A stretch of DNA of 64,000 nucleotides from DTYU01 sp040756575 (GCA_040756575.1 JBFLYP010000008.1:1-64000); one strand, 5' to 3'; shown: positions 26,259 to 35,728, numbered from the stretch's first letter. The notes: generated by a model not told the origin, from the sequence alone. Made by a program: numbers and translations.

Positions 26259-26621
26259 GTGGAGGATAAGAGTCAGGTTTTATTAATGCTTTATGACGGG
26301 GCAATAAGGTTTCTCGCCCAGGCGGTGGAAGCTCTACAGAGTCGTGATTACGAGGGAGCTAACCGGTTTATCGTCCGTGCCCAGAGCGTTGTTTCGGAAT
26401 TAAAGAGTGCGCTGAATGTGGAATATGAAGTGGCGAGGTCCCTCTCTAAGCTATATGACTACTTCAACCGACGGCTGGTCGAGGCTAACGAGAGGAAGGA
26501 GAGCGCTCTGCTAATTGAGGTTCAGGGATACCTGAAGGAACTGCGGGAGACCTGGGCGGTGGCAATCGCTACTCTCGGGGCGGAGGATGTACCCCTTAGC
26601 ATTGCCGCTGCGGAGGGCTGA
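26259..26621 (+). CDS. FliS paralog lacking the N-terminal segment (copy 2)
   Basis: A 120-residue protein starting at GTG 26259, 3 bases after the first fliS. Compared by eye it is about two-thirds identical to copy 1 over about 100 residues (LLMLYDGAIRFLAQA, RFIVRAQSVVSELKSAL, LYDYFNRRLVEAN, EVQGYLKELRETWA). It lacks the N-terminal LQDQYLQAAVATAPPG segment, which in FliS caps the flagellin-binding groove. It is an intact reading frame rather than a fragment, so probably a recent tandem duplication with changed regulation or partner. Confidence 0.88.
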   Translation: MEDKSQVLLMLYDGAIRFLAQAVEALQSRDYEGANRFIVRAQSVVSELKSALNVEYEVARSLSKLYDYFNRRLVEANERKESALLIEVQGYLKELRETWAVAIATLGAEDVPLSIAAAEG

Positions 26622-26624
26622 GCC

Positions 26625-26990
26625 GTGGCGGGGTATAGCGGGAAACTTCACACCTTACTTGGCCGCTGGCTTGAGCTGGTTGAAATGCAGAAGGAGGCGA
26701 TCCAGCGGCGGGCACCGGTGGAAACTCTACAAGCAATAATCGGCGCAAAAGAAGAGCTAAAAGAGGGGATTGCCCGGATATTGCCCGGTCCTGGTAACAA
26801 GGATTCAAACTTCACACCCCTTCTGGAGCAGATCCTCGAAGGGGAAGAGCAGGCTCAAGAGCTGCTGACGGGTTGGCTTGGTGAACTAAGGGAGGAAATA
26901 GCGCGCGTGCACCGGGGGCAGGAAGCGATGCGCGCCTACTTTAAAGCGGGGAGTGCTCCGACAGCTCATTTCTTCGATAAAAGACGCTGA
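26625..26990 (+). CDS. FliT-like small helical flagellar protein
   Basis: A 121-residue, entirely helical, charged protein (SGKLHTLLGRWLELVEMQKEAIQ, LEQILEGEEQAQELLTGWLGELREEIARVH). Position directly after fliS matches fliT, the FliD chaperone, and size and helical content fit. Sequence motifs are too weak for a firm call. GTG start 26625, 3 bases after the second fliS copy. The alternative is a FlgN-like or unrelated helical protein. Confidence 0.5.
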   Translation: MAGYSGKLHTLLGRWLELVEMQKEAIQRRAPVETLQAIIGAKEELKEGIARILPGPGNKDSNFTPLLEQILEGEEQAQELLTGWLGELREEIARVHRGQEAMRAYFKAGSAPTAHFFDKRR

Positions 26991-27071
26991 ATATCCGCAC
27001 CTGCGTTTTGTCCTTTAGTTGGGTTCTGACGTCCGACGACTGACGACCGACGACCGATTGTTGGGGGTAGG
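26991..27071. other. Short gap with ACGTCCGACGA tandem repeat
   Basis: At 27026-27064 the words CTGACGTCCGACGACTGACG and ACCGACGACCGA form a degenerate repeat of GACGNC units that ends about 8 bases before ATG 27072. Similar repeats precede flgL, fliF and other genes. No promoter or terminator is evident. Confidence 0.5.
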
Positions 27072-30000
27072 ATGGCTTTGCCGCGACTTTGCGAAAAGTG
27101 CGGGATTGTCTGGGAAGGTTCTTTCTTCGTTTACCACAGTTTAGCGCTGGTGAACCGGGAGCTCGTCCTGGAACTGCTCCACGACGAGCGTTTCGATATC
27201 GGAATTAAGCCTTATGAGCCCGACCAGTTCGACCAAACGGCTGACCCGCGCTTTGCCCTTCTGGCGGCGCGGTTTGATTGGCGGCCGGCACGGGTGGACT
27301 TTACGGTACGCCACCGCTGGCCGCCTTTGTTTGCGCCTGCCGAGGGCCGGCTCATCTGGATTCAACCTTGGGAATACGGGTCGCTGCCGGTGGAGTGGGC
27401 AAGGTTTGCGGCAACTGACCAGGTAGCGGAGATCTGGGTCCCTTCTTCGTTTGTCCGGGATTGTTACGTCCAGAGCGGGGTTGACCCGGGGAAGGTATTC
27501 GTAGTACCTAATGGAGTCAATACAGCAGTTTTTAATCTCCAGGTGACACCGCTTGCGCTTCCGACGCTAAAAAGCTTTAAATTCTTGTTTGTGGGCGGGA
27601 CCATCCCCCGGAAAGGCCCCGATGTTTTGCTTGAGGCTTATTTGAGGGCTTTTTCGGCGAAAGACGACGTCTGTCTCGTGGTAAAAGATTTCGGTACAGA
27701 CTCGTTTTACCGTGGTCAGGGGATAGGGCCCGAGATAGAGAAACTGCGACAGCAGAAAGATGCCCCGGAGGTACTTTACCTGAATAATTCTTTCCGGGAG
27801 GCAGAGATGGCAGGTCTCTACCGGGCCTGTGACTGCCTGGTGCACCCGTACCGCGGGGAGGGGTTCGGCCTGCCGGTGGCGGAGGCGATGGCCTGCGGCT
27901 TGCCGGTGATCGTTACGAACTACGGCGCTTGTCTTGATTTTTGTCATCCAGGGAACGCGCTGCTGATTGATGCTAAGGTCGTTCCAGCCACGGAAAAGCG
28001 GGCCGGAAGTTTTGAAACAGTAGGGTACCCTTACTGGGCGGAGCCGGATGCGGAGCATTTAGCGCACCTCATGCGGTCGGTTTATGAAAACCCGGTGGAG
28101 GCACAAGCCATCGGTTTGCGGGCGGCGGCGGATATTCAGCAGAAGCTGACGTGGGAGGCGGCGGCGGCGAAGGCAGGCGCCCGCCTGCGGGAGCTTATGC
28201 AGGAGAGAAAGAGAGGGGTTAGGATGGCCAGGGCGCTTAAAAACAATGTTGAGGCGTTGTTAGAACGGGGTTATCAGGCTTATACGGCCGGTGACCAAAA
28301 GAAGGCGATAGACTTTTTCCGGCAAGCGCAGACGGCGGCGCCGGAGAACGCCGATGTGAATTATAACTTGGGGCTTCTTTATTTGGAGAAGCAAGAATAC
28401 GAATCCGCGGCCGGGTGTTTATTAACCTGTTTGGAAGTTGACGTTAATTCTGCGGAAGCCTGGACGGCACTCGGCAGCGCCCTTGCAGGGCTGGGTGACT
28501 ACGGCTCGGCAAAGATCGCTTACGAGAGCGCTCTGCGGCTTGACCCCGGAGCCGCCGGTGCGTCAGAGAACCTGGCGCTGGTCCGGACGGTTTTGAAGGA
28601 TCAACCGGATACCTGGGAAAGCAGCTGGTACCGCACACAGGTGATGCGGCTGGCGGAAAAACTTCCGGTCTTCGGGTCTACCGGTTTAGAGGAACCTGTA
28701 GCGGAAAGAGCAATAGTTCAGGAAGAAGAGGCCGACCTGGCAAGGATAACCGCAGCGATTGCCCACGCTTTTGAAGCGCCGAAAGAGTCGGCCCGGATGA
28801 TTAAGGAGGAGATTTTACCGTTTTTTAGGGGTTGTGACCGGGTGCTGGACATCGGTTGCGGCGAAGGCCTCTTTTTGGAGATGCTGCGGGGAATAGGGGT
28901 CGAGGGGGAAGGGATTGACCTTGATCCCGCAGTGGTGAAAAAGGCACAGGCCAAAGGGTTGCGGGTTCAGGTGGCGTCTGCGCTGGAATATTTGAAACAA
29001 AACCAACAGGTTTATGACGGGATTATGCTCGGCCATATCATTGAGCACTTTTCTGGACCCGACGCCGTAAAGTTACTCTATTATTGCGCGCGCTCTCTCC
29101 GGGACGGCGGGGTTATCGCTATTCAGACCCCCAACTTTCTAAAACCGGAGGTTCCGGTACATAATTTCTGGCTGGATATCACCCATGTCCGTCCTTACCC
29201 CCCGGCGCTGCTGGAAACCATCTTAAAAGAGTTGCAGTTTGAGATCCTGACCAGCGGCCCACTGGCGATCAGCGAGGAGTTTGATGTGCTGGTCGTGGGA
29301 CGAAAGCGCAGTCGTGCCGCCGCTTCGCGGCTGGATGTGATCTGGCGAGGTCACGTTTACGAGGGAAGTGGTTTCGGCGACGAGGCCCGGGGGTTTATTT
29401 TTGCCTTTAACTGGAAGCGGTTTAACATTAAGGTGATTCCTGTAGGGCTTAAGGAGGATTCGAAAGGTATTCTCACACCGGAGGAACGCAGGGAGTTGAA
29501 ACTCTTGCAGCACCTCGCCGACCCCAATCGGTCCGTGGTGATCCACCACCTTCCCGCCTTTGATTTCAACGACAAGGTGCGCGGCGTGGTCAACATCGGG
29601 CGAACGATGTTCGAGGCGGACCGCATCAGGCCGGAATGGGCGCGGTGCTGGAACCGGATGGACGAGGTCTGGGTCCCCTCGCACTTCAACGTAGAGACAT
29701 TCAGCGCTTCCGGGGTGGACCGGGAGAAATTGCGCGTGGTGCCGGAAGGCATTGACGCGGACCACTTCAATCCCCAGGCGGAGCCGCTCAATATCCGGGG
29801 CGGTAAAGGCTTCATCTTTCTATCCACCTTTGACCTGCAAGACCGGAAGGGCTGGGATATCCTGCTGACGGCCTATTTAAGGGAGTTCGAGCCGGGCGAG
29901 GACGTGGCCCTGCTATTGAAGGTCTATAAGATCGCGTGCAGCCGGCCGGGGACGATTGAAGAACAGATCGCCCTTTTCATCAGGAAGCGGTTGGGCCTTA

Positions 30001-30455
30001 GCCTGGAGAAGATTCCGGAAGTAATTTTATTTAAAGGTCATATTGAGGATAAGCGGATGCCCGGACTTTATACCGCCTGCGACGCTTTTGTGCTTCCCTC
30101 CCGGGGAGAAGGCTGGGGACGGCCGTACTTAGAGGCGATGGCCTGCGGCCTGCCGACCATCGGGACGAGATGGAGCGGCAACTTAGAGTTTATGAACGAC
30201 GCGAACAGTTACCTTATTGAAATCGAGGGCCTGGAGGACGTTCCGGAAGATGTAGACCTGCCGGTTTTTAAAGGACACCGGTGGGCCCGCCCCAGCGTTG
30301 AGCACCTGCAGCAGCTTATGCGCTATGTTTTTGAAAACCGCGAGGAAGCACGGTTAAAAGGACGGAAGGCGCGGGAGGACGTGGTGCAGAAATGGACCTG
30401 GGAAAAGGCGGCGGCGGTGGCGATGCGGGAACTGGCGAAATACACAAGTTTTTAG
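27072..30455 (+). CDS. Four-module protein: GT4 - TPR - methyltransferase - GT4
   Basis: An 1127-residue protein. Module 1 (about 1-375) is a GT4 glycosyltransferase with VPNGVNTAVF, GGTIPRKGPDVLLEAY and the nucleotide-sugar motif GEGFGLPVAEAMACG (about 264-278). Module 2 (about 390-500) is TPR. Module 3 (about 560-755) is a class I methyltransferase with VLDIGCGEGLFLEML near 591 and GHIIEHF. Module 4 (about 765-1127) is a second GT4 with VPEGIDADHF, DLQDRKGWDILL and GEGWGRPYLEAMACG near 1012. ATG 27072 follows GGGGGTAGG. All active-site motifs look intact. It probably builds and methylates an oligosaccharide on a protein acceptor (inference). Confidence 0.87.
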   Translation: MALPRLCEKCGIVWEGSFFVYHSLALVNRELVLELLHDERFDIGIKPYEPDQFDQTADPRFALLAARFDWRPARVDFTVRHRWPPLFAPAEGRLIWIQPWEYGSLPVEWARFAATDQVAEIWVPSSFVRDCYVQSGVDPGKVFVVPNGVNTAVFNLQVTPLALPTLKSFKFLFVGGTIPRKGPDVLLEAYLRAFSAKDDVCLVVKDFGTDSFYRGQGIGPEIEKLRQQKDAPEVLYLNNSFREAEMAGLYRACDCLVHPYRGEGFGLPVAEAMACGLPVIVTNYGACLDFCHPGNALLIDAKVVPATEKRAGSFETVGYPYWAEPDAEHLAHLMRSVYENPVEAQAIGLRAAADIQQKLTWEAAAAKAGARLRELMQERKRGVRMARALKNNVEALLERGYQAYTAGDQKKAIDFFRQAQTAAPENADVNYNLGLLYLEKQEYESAAGCLLTCLEVDVNSAEAWTALGSALAGLGDYGSAKIAYESALRLDPGAAGASENLALVRTVLKDQPDTWESSWYRTQVMRLAEKLPVFGSTGLEEPVAERAIVQEEEADLARITAAIAHAFEAPKESARMIKEEILPFFRGCDRVLDIGCGEGLFLEMLRGIGVEGEGIDLDPAVVKKAQAKGLRVQVASALEYLKQNQQVYDGIMLGHIIEHFSGPDAVKLLYYCARSLRDGGVIAIQTPNFLKPEVPVHNFWLDITHVRPYPPALLETILKELQFEILTSGPLAISEEFDVLVVGRKRSRAAASRLDVIWRGHVYEGSGFGDEARGFIFAFNWKRFNIKVIPVGLKEDSKGILTPEERRELKLLQHLADPNRSVVIHHLPAFDFNDKVRGVVNIGRTMFEADRIRPEWARCWNRMDEVWVPSHFNVETFSASGVDREKLRVVPEGIDADHFNPQAEPLNIRGGKGFIFLSTFDLQDRKGWDILLTAYLREFEPGEDVALLLKVYKIACSRPGTIEEQIALFIRKRLGLSLEKIPEVILFKGHIEDKRMPGLYTACDAFVLPSRGEGWGRPYLEAMACGLPTIGTRWSGNLEFMNDANSYLIEIEGLEDVPEDVDLPVFKGHRWARPSVEHLQQLMRYVFENREEARLKGRKAREDVVQKWTWEKAAAVAMRELAKYTSF

Positions 30456-30470
30456 GAAGGGGTATAGAAA

Positions 30471-32576
30471 GTGGCGTTGAGCGTGATAGAATACCGGCCG
30501 GTGCCGAAAGAAGCTTTAAAGGTGGTTTTCGCGGGGGAGTTTTTTTCCGCCGCGCCCGAAGCGGAATTCAACCAAATGCTGGCGCTGGCCCTGTTGGATG
30601 AAGGAGTGAAGATCGGCATCTTGAATCGCGGCCCGCGGGATTGGTTTTTGGGAGCAACAGACGAACGTCTGGAACTGCTTGAGCAATTGGAGAAAAATTT
30701 ACCCCGGAATCCCGATTTCTACCTCTGCTACGGCAGTAAAGACCACCTGGGGTTCTCTGGGACCCCGGTTTTCCGTTTGCTCTCCGAGACTGCTGCCGGC
30801 GGCAACGGTGAATATGCCTGCGGGGTGATGGAGCTGAAGCCTCCGGGATTTTCCTGGCAGGAGGCGGCGCGGAATTTGGTGGACCGGCTGGAGGCGCTCC
30901 GGGAGAAACCACGGCGCTACCAAATTTCTGAACCCGGTTTTGTGAGTTGTTTTTTTGGCGGGCTAACGAAAAGGCTGTTAATGGAGGAAACCTGTTCCAG
31001 CCTGCGCTTTGCAGTTCCGGGGGTAGAACTCAAGGATTTACCTCCGGAAGATACCGCGGGTGCAAAACCGGAAGATTGGGTCTTCTTGGTAGAAGAGGGT
31101 GAAAGACTCCATCTGGAGGACCGCGAGGTCTTCGAAAAAGTCTTCTTCAGTACCGCGGACAGGTTGGTTTTTTTGGAGGCGGTGCCCCTGGACGTCTGGG
31201 GTTTGGAGCACCTCCTTGTGCCGTCTCTCCGGTTCCTTCGTGGGCGGACGGCTAAGAGTTTTTCGTTACCTGCGGGGAGATCGTCTCTTTCCCATCAGGG
31301 GCAGTGGGCACCCGTACGGATCATCCGCCCTCGTTTTCTGGCTAACAAACGGCGGGAAAGGATGCTCAGTGAGCGCGAACAAGGGCTTCCGGCTTACCAC
31401 TACCACCACCTTCTGGCCGTTGATGCTGTGGCGGTAGGAAAACCCGGCGAAGCGCTGACTGCTTTTCAGGCAGCCTACCGGGAGGCGCCGGAGCCTTACC
31501 GGGCGTTGGTTTTACGAAATCTGTCTTTAGCGCTTATTCATCACGAACGTTACGAGGAAGCGCTCGGGATTTTGCAGGACGGGGAAAAGCTTTATCCCAC
31601 TTATACAGACCTTGGTTACCTCACCGGTTTGGCCCACTGGAAGCAGCAGTGCTACGATGACGCTCTGCAGGAATGCCTCCGGGCAGCGGAGAAAGGAGAG
31701 GCCACCGACTGGTATTACAGCGATCCCGGCGCGGGAAATTACAAACCGATATTTCTCGTTGCCGAGATTTACCGGAAGAAAGGCAACCTCAAAGGTGCTA
31801 TGAGCGCCTACGTCGGCAGTTTGACTTACAACCCGTACTTCTTGCCCGCTTTGGAAAGGCTTGCACAGATGAGGATGGACTCCCCTGCAGTGGCAAATAA
31901 AGTGTTGGAATTGCTGCTTCAACTCCTCGATCTGCGCCGGCCGGAGGTCGAGGCGGCCTTCGGCCGGACTCTGGAAAAGTATAGCGAGGCGTTTACTTTT
32001 AAGTTTTGCGGTCAGCCTTATCATTACTTCTGCCATTATTACAACCAGACCTGGGATAATGAGCGGGCAGTTGAAATCCCGATTATCAAGGAGTTTATCA
32101 TGAGGTACCAGGGCAAAAGAATCCTTGAGGTAGGGAATGTTTTAGCTCATTATTTTCCCGTTGAGCACGAGGTCCTCGATAAGTACGAAAAGGCTCCCCG
32201 GGTGCTGAACCAGGATGTGGTTGACTTTAATCCAAAGCAAAAATACGACCTGATTGTGAGCGTTTCCACGCTGGAGCACGTCGGCTGGGACGAGGAGCCA
32301 AGAGAACCAACCAAGATCTTGCGGGCGGTGGAGGTCTTGAAAGGGGCCCTGGCTGCGGATGGGGAAATGGTGGTGACGCTCCCCTTAGGTTATAACGCAG
32401 AAATGGACAAGATGCTTGAGGACGGCAGGCTTTCCTTTACCGAGTGTTACGGCTTGAAGCGGATTTCTACCGCTAACGAGTGGGTGGAGGTACCCTGGCG
32501 GGAGGTCTTGGGAATGGAGTATGGTAGGCCTTACCCCGCTGCTAACGGGTTAATTATAGGAATAATCAGAAAGTAA
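30471..32576 (+). CDS. TPR protein with C-terminal methyltransferase-like domain
   Basis: A 701-residue protein with three parts. Residues 1-300 match no motif I know; the pattern (VVFAGEFFSAAPEAEFNQML, VKIGILNRGP) faintly recalls the first half of a GT4 fold without the catalytic half. Residues 320-490 are TPR helices (HYHHLLAVDAVAVGKPGEAL, ALIHHERYEEALGIL). Residues 540-700 are methyltransferase-like: RILEVGNVLAHYFP, QDVVDFNPKQKYDLIVSVSTLEHVGWDEE, but the glycine-rich loop is modified (EVGNVLA). GTG start after AAGGGG. Between two glycan enzymes, so probably glycan-related. Confidence 0.7.
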   Translation: MALSVIEYRPVPKEALKVVFAGEFFSAAPEAEFNQMLALALLDEGVKIGILNRGPRDWFLGATDERLELLEQLEKNLPRNPDFYLCYGSKDHLGFSGTPVFRLLSETAAGGNGEYACGVMELKPPGFSWQEAARNLVDRLEALREKPRRYQISEPGFVSCFFGGLTKRLLMEETCSSLRFAVPGVELKDLPPEDTAGAKPEDWVFLVEEGERLHLEDREVFEKVFFSTADRLVFLEAVPLDVWGLEHLLVPSLRFLRGRTAKSFSLPAGRSSLSHQGQWAPVRIIRPRFLANKRRERMLSEREQGLPAYHYHHLLAVDAVAVGKPGEALTAFQAAYREAPEPYRALVLRNLSLALIHHERYEEALGILQDGEKLYPTYTDLGYLTGLAHWKQQCYDDALQECLRAAEKGEATDWYYSDPGAGNYKPIFLVAEIYRKKGNLKGAMSAYVGSLTYNPYFLPALERLAQMRMDSPAVANKVLELLLQLLDLRRPEVEAAFGRTLEKYSEAFTFKFCGQPYHYFCHYYNQTWDNERAVEIPIIKEFIMRYQGKRILEVGNVLAHYFPVEHEVLDKYEKAPRVLNQDVVDFNPKQKYDLIVSVSTLEHVGWDEEPREPTKILRAVEVLKGALAADGEMVVTLPLGYNAEMDKMLEDGRLSFTECYGLKRISTANEWVEVPWREVLGMEYGRPYPAANGLIIGIIRK

Positions 32577-32656
32577 CGTGATTGGGGCTTTACTTCATTT
32601 CAAATGAACAGTGAGTTGCAAAAATCCAATGGTGATAGGGACGGGAGGTTTTAATT

Positions 32657-33448
32657 TTGTCGCAGCGGGAGATGGTTTACCTCGGCAACAACAGGGCGCT
32701 GACCAGGACGATTTTCGGGCACAAAATGTTTGTCTCCACGAAAGACGTTTCGCTAACACCGCACATCCTTCTCGATGGGTTATGGGAGCCGCACATCAGC
32801 AAAGTTTTCGTCCAGGTGGTTCGCGACGGGATGACCGTCGTGGAAATCGGCGCCAACATCGGCTACTATACTTTGATCGCGGCTTCAATGGTGGGCGAGA
32901 GGGGTAGGGTTATCACCTTTGAGCCTGACCCGGACAATTTTGAACTCCTCTTTCGGAACGTTGAAATCAACGGCTTTATGGGCCGGGTAACGACGGAAAA
33001 GAAGGCGGTGTTCGATAGGACCGGAACCTTGAGGTTTTCGCGCTATAAATACCACCAAGGCAGCAACACCGTCGGGGAAGTGGCCAAAGTTCACCTGGAC
33101 CAGTGGCGGGACGAGGTGGAAGTCATCGAGGTGGAAGCGGTATCCCTCGATGAGTATTTGCCCGGGAATACGAAGGTGGACCTGATAAAGATGGATGCCG
33201 AGGGGGCCGAACCGTTTATTTTCGCCGGAATGATGAATATCGTGCGGAATAATCCGAATATTGCCATTTTTTGCGAGTTTGCACCCGCCCTGGTTTCCGG
33301 GGTAGGAAAGGACCCGCGCTTCTTCCTTGAGGAGCTTCAGAACGAGGGTTTTAAGCTACGCTATATCGACGCCGATTCCAAGGTCGTCAACATTTCTGTC
33401 GAAAACCTCCTGGAGATGCCTCACTCTGAGCTGTTTTTAACGCGGTAA
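32657..33448 (+). CDS. FkbM family methyltransferase
   Basis: 263 residues. The FkbM pattern is clear: GMTVVEIGANIGYYTLIAASMVG (motif I, about 58-80), VITFEPDPDNFELLFRNVEINGF, and later DLIKMDAEGAEPFIFAGM. FkbM enzymes O-methylate sugars or polyketides and are frequent in surface-glycan clusters. TTG start follows GGGAGG at a long spacing. Sits between the TPR-methyltransferase protein and the sulfatase-like fusion, 22 bases before the latter. Confidence 0.9.
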   Translation: MSQREMVYLGNNRALTRTIFGHKMFVSTKDVSLTPHILLDGLWEPHISKVFVQVVRDGMTVVEIGANIGYYTLIAASMVGERGRVITFEPDPDNFELLFRNVEINGFMGRVTTEKKAVFDRTGTLRFSRYKYHQGSNTVGEVAKVHLDQWRDEVEVIEVEAVSLDEYLPGNTKVDLIKMDAEGAEPFIFAGMMNIVRNNPNIAIFCEFAPALVSGVGKDPRFFLEELQNEGFKLRYIDADSKVVNISVENLLEMPHSELFLTR

Positions 33449-33469
33449 GGGAAACTGTTTAGGGGTTGA

Positions 33470-35728
33470 GTGAATTTGAACTCCTTCAACTTTAATAAAG
33501 TCGTTTTAATTTCGATTGACAACCTGCGTTACGACTGCGTGGGCTACCAGCCGGACAAACGGGAGCTTGCGGAGTATAACGTTCTTAAATACCTGGACAC
33601 TCCTACTTTCGATGCTCTGGCGCAGGAAAGCCTTTGCTTCACGAACTGCATCAGCACCAGCTCCTATACCACAGCGGCCCACGCTTCGGTTTTCACCGGG
33701 CTTTACCCGCCGCGCCATGGGGTGCGGGCCTTTTTCGACACCAGGCTGCACCCGGAGGCGCAAACGCTGGCGGAAATCTTCAGACACAACGGATACCGTA
33801 CCATTTGCGCTACCGACGTTCCCGAACTTTTCGAACCGCTGGGCTTAACGCGGGGTTTCGACCACGTCTTGGTCCGCAACGACGCAGAGGTGCTGCGTTT
33901 GCTGGACCTTTACCGGGACGGGAACGTTTTCCTGTTCATCCATTTCTTCGACGTCCACGAGCCCTATCTGTTATCGGAGTGTCCGCCGACTAAAGATTAC
34001 AACGCGGACTATTTCCTGCTAACGGCCGACCTCTGCAGGACGATAGATCAGGTCGTGGCGGACCAAGGCCCCCATTCCTTGTGGCAGAGCTTCTGCAATC
34101 ATATTAACCGTGACATCAACCACCTCTTTCCAATTTATGTTGCCGGGGTAAGCAAGTTCGACCAGGGGCGCTTCTGGTTTTTTATCGAGGCCTTGAAAGC
34201 TGCGGGTTATCTTGATCAGGCGTTAACCATTATTTTTTCCGACCACGGCGAAGGCCGCTGCTTTTTTCACAACCCTGTTTGCTTCGGCCACGGCGGAGAG
34301 CTCTACGACAACGTGATCCGGGTGCCCCTGATCATCCGCGCGCCGGGGATTACACCCAAGGAGAATGACGCCCTGGTATCACTGGTGGATGTTTTTCCCA
34401 CGGTACTACACCTCACCGGGATAAAACACGAGCCGCGGGCGGCGCTCGACGGGCTGGTATGCAGCGAGGGAAAGGGCAGACACACCGCTTACGCGGAAGC
34501 CTGGGCGGCACGTAGGGGAGGTAACCTGGCAGATGACGAGCAGGGGAACCTGTTTATTCCTTTTGTAGAGATAAAAGACAACGAGTGGTGGCTTGGGCAG
34601 CGGTGCCTCCGGACGCGGGAGAAAAAACTGTTCTTAATGGGCAAACCGGAAGACTTTTTAAACCCGCGGGAGTTTGAGCTGCAGGAGGCAGAATACGTAC
34701 GGGCGCTCTACCGCAAGCTGCTGGCCCGGTTGGAGGACGAAGAGGGTTTTCAGCACTATCTCCGGGTGTTGCGCCGCGGCGTCAGGCGGGAGGTGTTGAT
34801 CAAAGAGTTCTTGAATAGTGTCGAGTACCGTTCCCGACCGCGGATCTATCTCTACGACCTGGCGGCCGACCCGGGAGAAAACCACCCGCAGCCGGTGGGG
34901 AACGACCTTTTAAACCTGGTGGAAGGCTACTCTTATTTGCAGGAAATCCTGGCCCTGGAAGCCCGAGCGGTGGTAAGCGAGCCGATCTTCGGTGAGCAAA
35001 AAAGGTCAGTATCACAGATGTTTTCAGTAAAGGGCCTGCCTTCCGACAGAGTCTTGCTTTTCAAAGGCCTGACCGAAAAAGAGGACCGAAGTATCGCCGT
35101 CATCCGGCGCGCCTTTGCGCTTTTCGGGGAGGATGTTGGTATCGCCTTTACCGGAGGCAAGGATTCTACCGTGCTTTTGCATCTGGTCCGGCGCGCTTTT
35201 GACGGCCGGGTGCCGTTTAAGGTGATCCATATTGACACTACAGTGAAGTTCCCCGAGATTTACGCGTTCCGGGATCGGCTCTGGCGGGAATGGGACCTTG
35301 ACCTGCGAATTTTCCAGAATGAGGAGGCACTGAAGAGAGTACGAATCGCCCAAAACCGGGAAGAATGCTGCCACTTACTAAAAACAGAGCCGTTGAAGGA
35401 CGCCGTTCAAACCTTGGGACTCAAGGCGCTCCTCACCGGGGTGCGCCGGGACGAGCAGGCGGCGCGCGCCGGGGAAGAATACTTTTCGAAGCGGCAGGAC
35501 CCGCCCCACACCCGGGTTCACCCGCTGCTTCATTTCACAGAGAAGGATATTTGGGCCTACATAAGGAAATATAACGTGCCGTATTGCTCCCTTTACAATC
35601 AGGGCTACCGCAGCCTGGGGTGTAAGCCCTGCACAAAACCTGCAGTCACGGGCGGTACCGAGCGCGCCGGGCGGGCGCAGGATAAGGAGCAGGTTATGAG
35701 CAGGCTGCGGGAGCTGGGGTATTTTTAG
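33470..35728 (+). CDS. Sulfatase-like (alkaline phosphatase superfamily) domain fused to an APS/PAPS-reductase-like domain
   Basis: A 752-residue fusion. Residues about 8-490 are sulfatase-like: ISIDNLRYD at the metal site, SYTTAAHASVFTGLYPPRHGV at the nucleophile, FSDHGEG and CFGHGGELYDNVIRVPLII. The nucleophile position is Thr, not the Cys or Ser needed for formylglycine. Residues about 540-752 are PP-loop type: FTGGKDST (560-567), HIDTTVKFPE, a Cys pair at 633-634 and CxxC at 718-721, i.e. CC-X83-CxxC, the [4Fe-4S] pattern of assimilatory APS reductase. The C-terminal ECGLH-type catalytic motif is absent. GTG start follows AGGGGTTGA. Function unknown; likely tied to glycan modification. 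Confidence 0.85.
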   Translation: MNLNSFNFNKVVLISIDNLRYDCVGYQPDKRELAEYNVLKYLDTPTFDALAQESLCFTNCISTSSYTTAAHASVFTGLYPPRHGVRAFFDTRLHPEAQTLAEIFRHNGYRTICATDVPELFEPLGLTRGFDHVLVRNDAEVLRLLDLYRDGNVFLFIHFFDVHEPYLLSECPPTKDYNADYFLLTADLCRTIDQVVADQGPHSLWQSFCNHINRDINHLFPIYVAGVSKFDQGRFWFFIEALKAAGYLDQALTIIFSDHGEGRCFFHNPVCFGHGGELYDNVIRVPLIIRAPGITPKENDALVSLVDVFPTVLHLTGIKHEPRAALDGLVCSEGKGRHTAYAEAWAARRGGNLADDEQGNLFIPFVEIKDNEWWLGQRCLRTREKKLFLMGKPEDFLNPREFELQEAEYVRALYRKLLARLEDEEGFQHYLRVLRRGVRREVLIKEFLNSVEYRSRPRIYLYDLAADPGENHPQPVGNDLLNLVEGYSYLQEILALEARAVVSEPIFGEQKRSVSQMFSVKGLPSDRVLLFKGLTEKEDRSIAVIRRAFALFGEDVGIAFTGGKDSTVLLHLVRRAFDGRVPFKVIHIDTTVKFPEIYAFRDRLWREWDLDLRIFQNEEALKRVRIAQNREECCHLLKTEPLKDAVQTLGLKALLTGVRRDEQAARAGEEYFSKRQDPPHTRVHPLLHFTEKDIWAYIRKYNVPYCSLYNQGYRSLGCKPCTKPAVTGGTERAGRAQDKEQVMSRLRELGYF

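Noticed and set aside
33470..35000. Classical formylglycine sulfatase
   Set aside because: The nucleophile position is Thr; Cys or Ser is needed for formylglycine.
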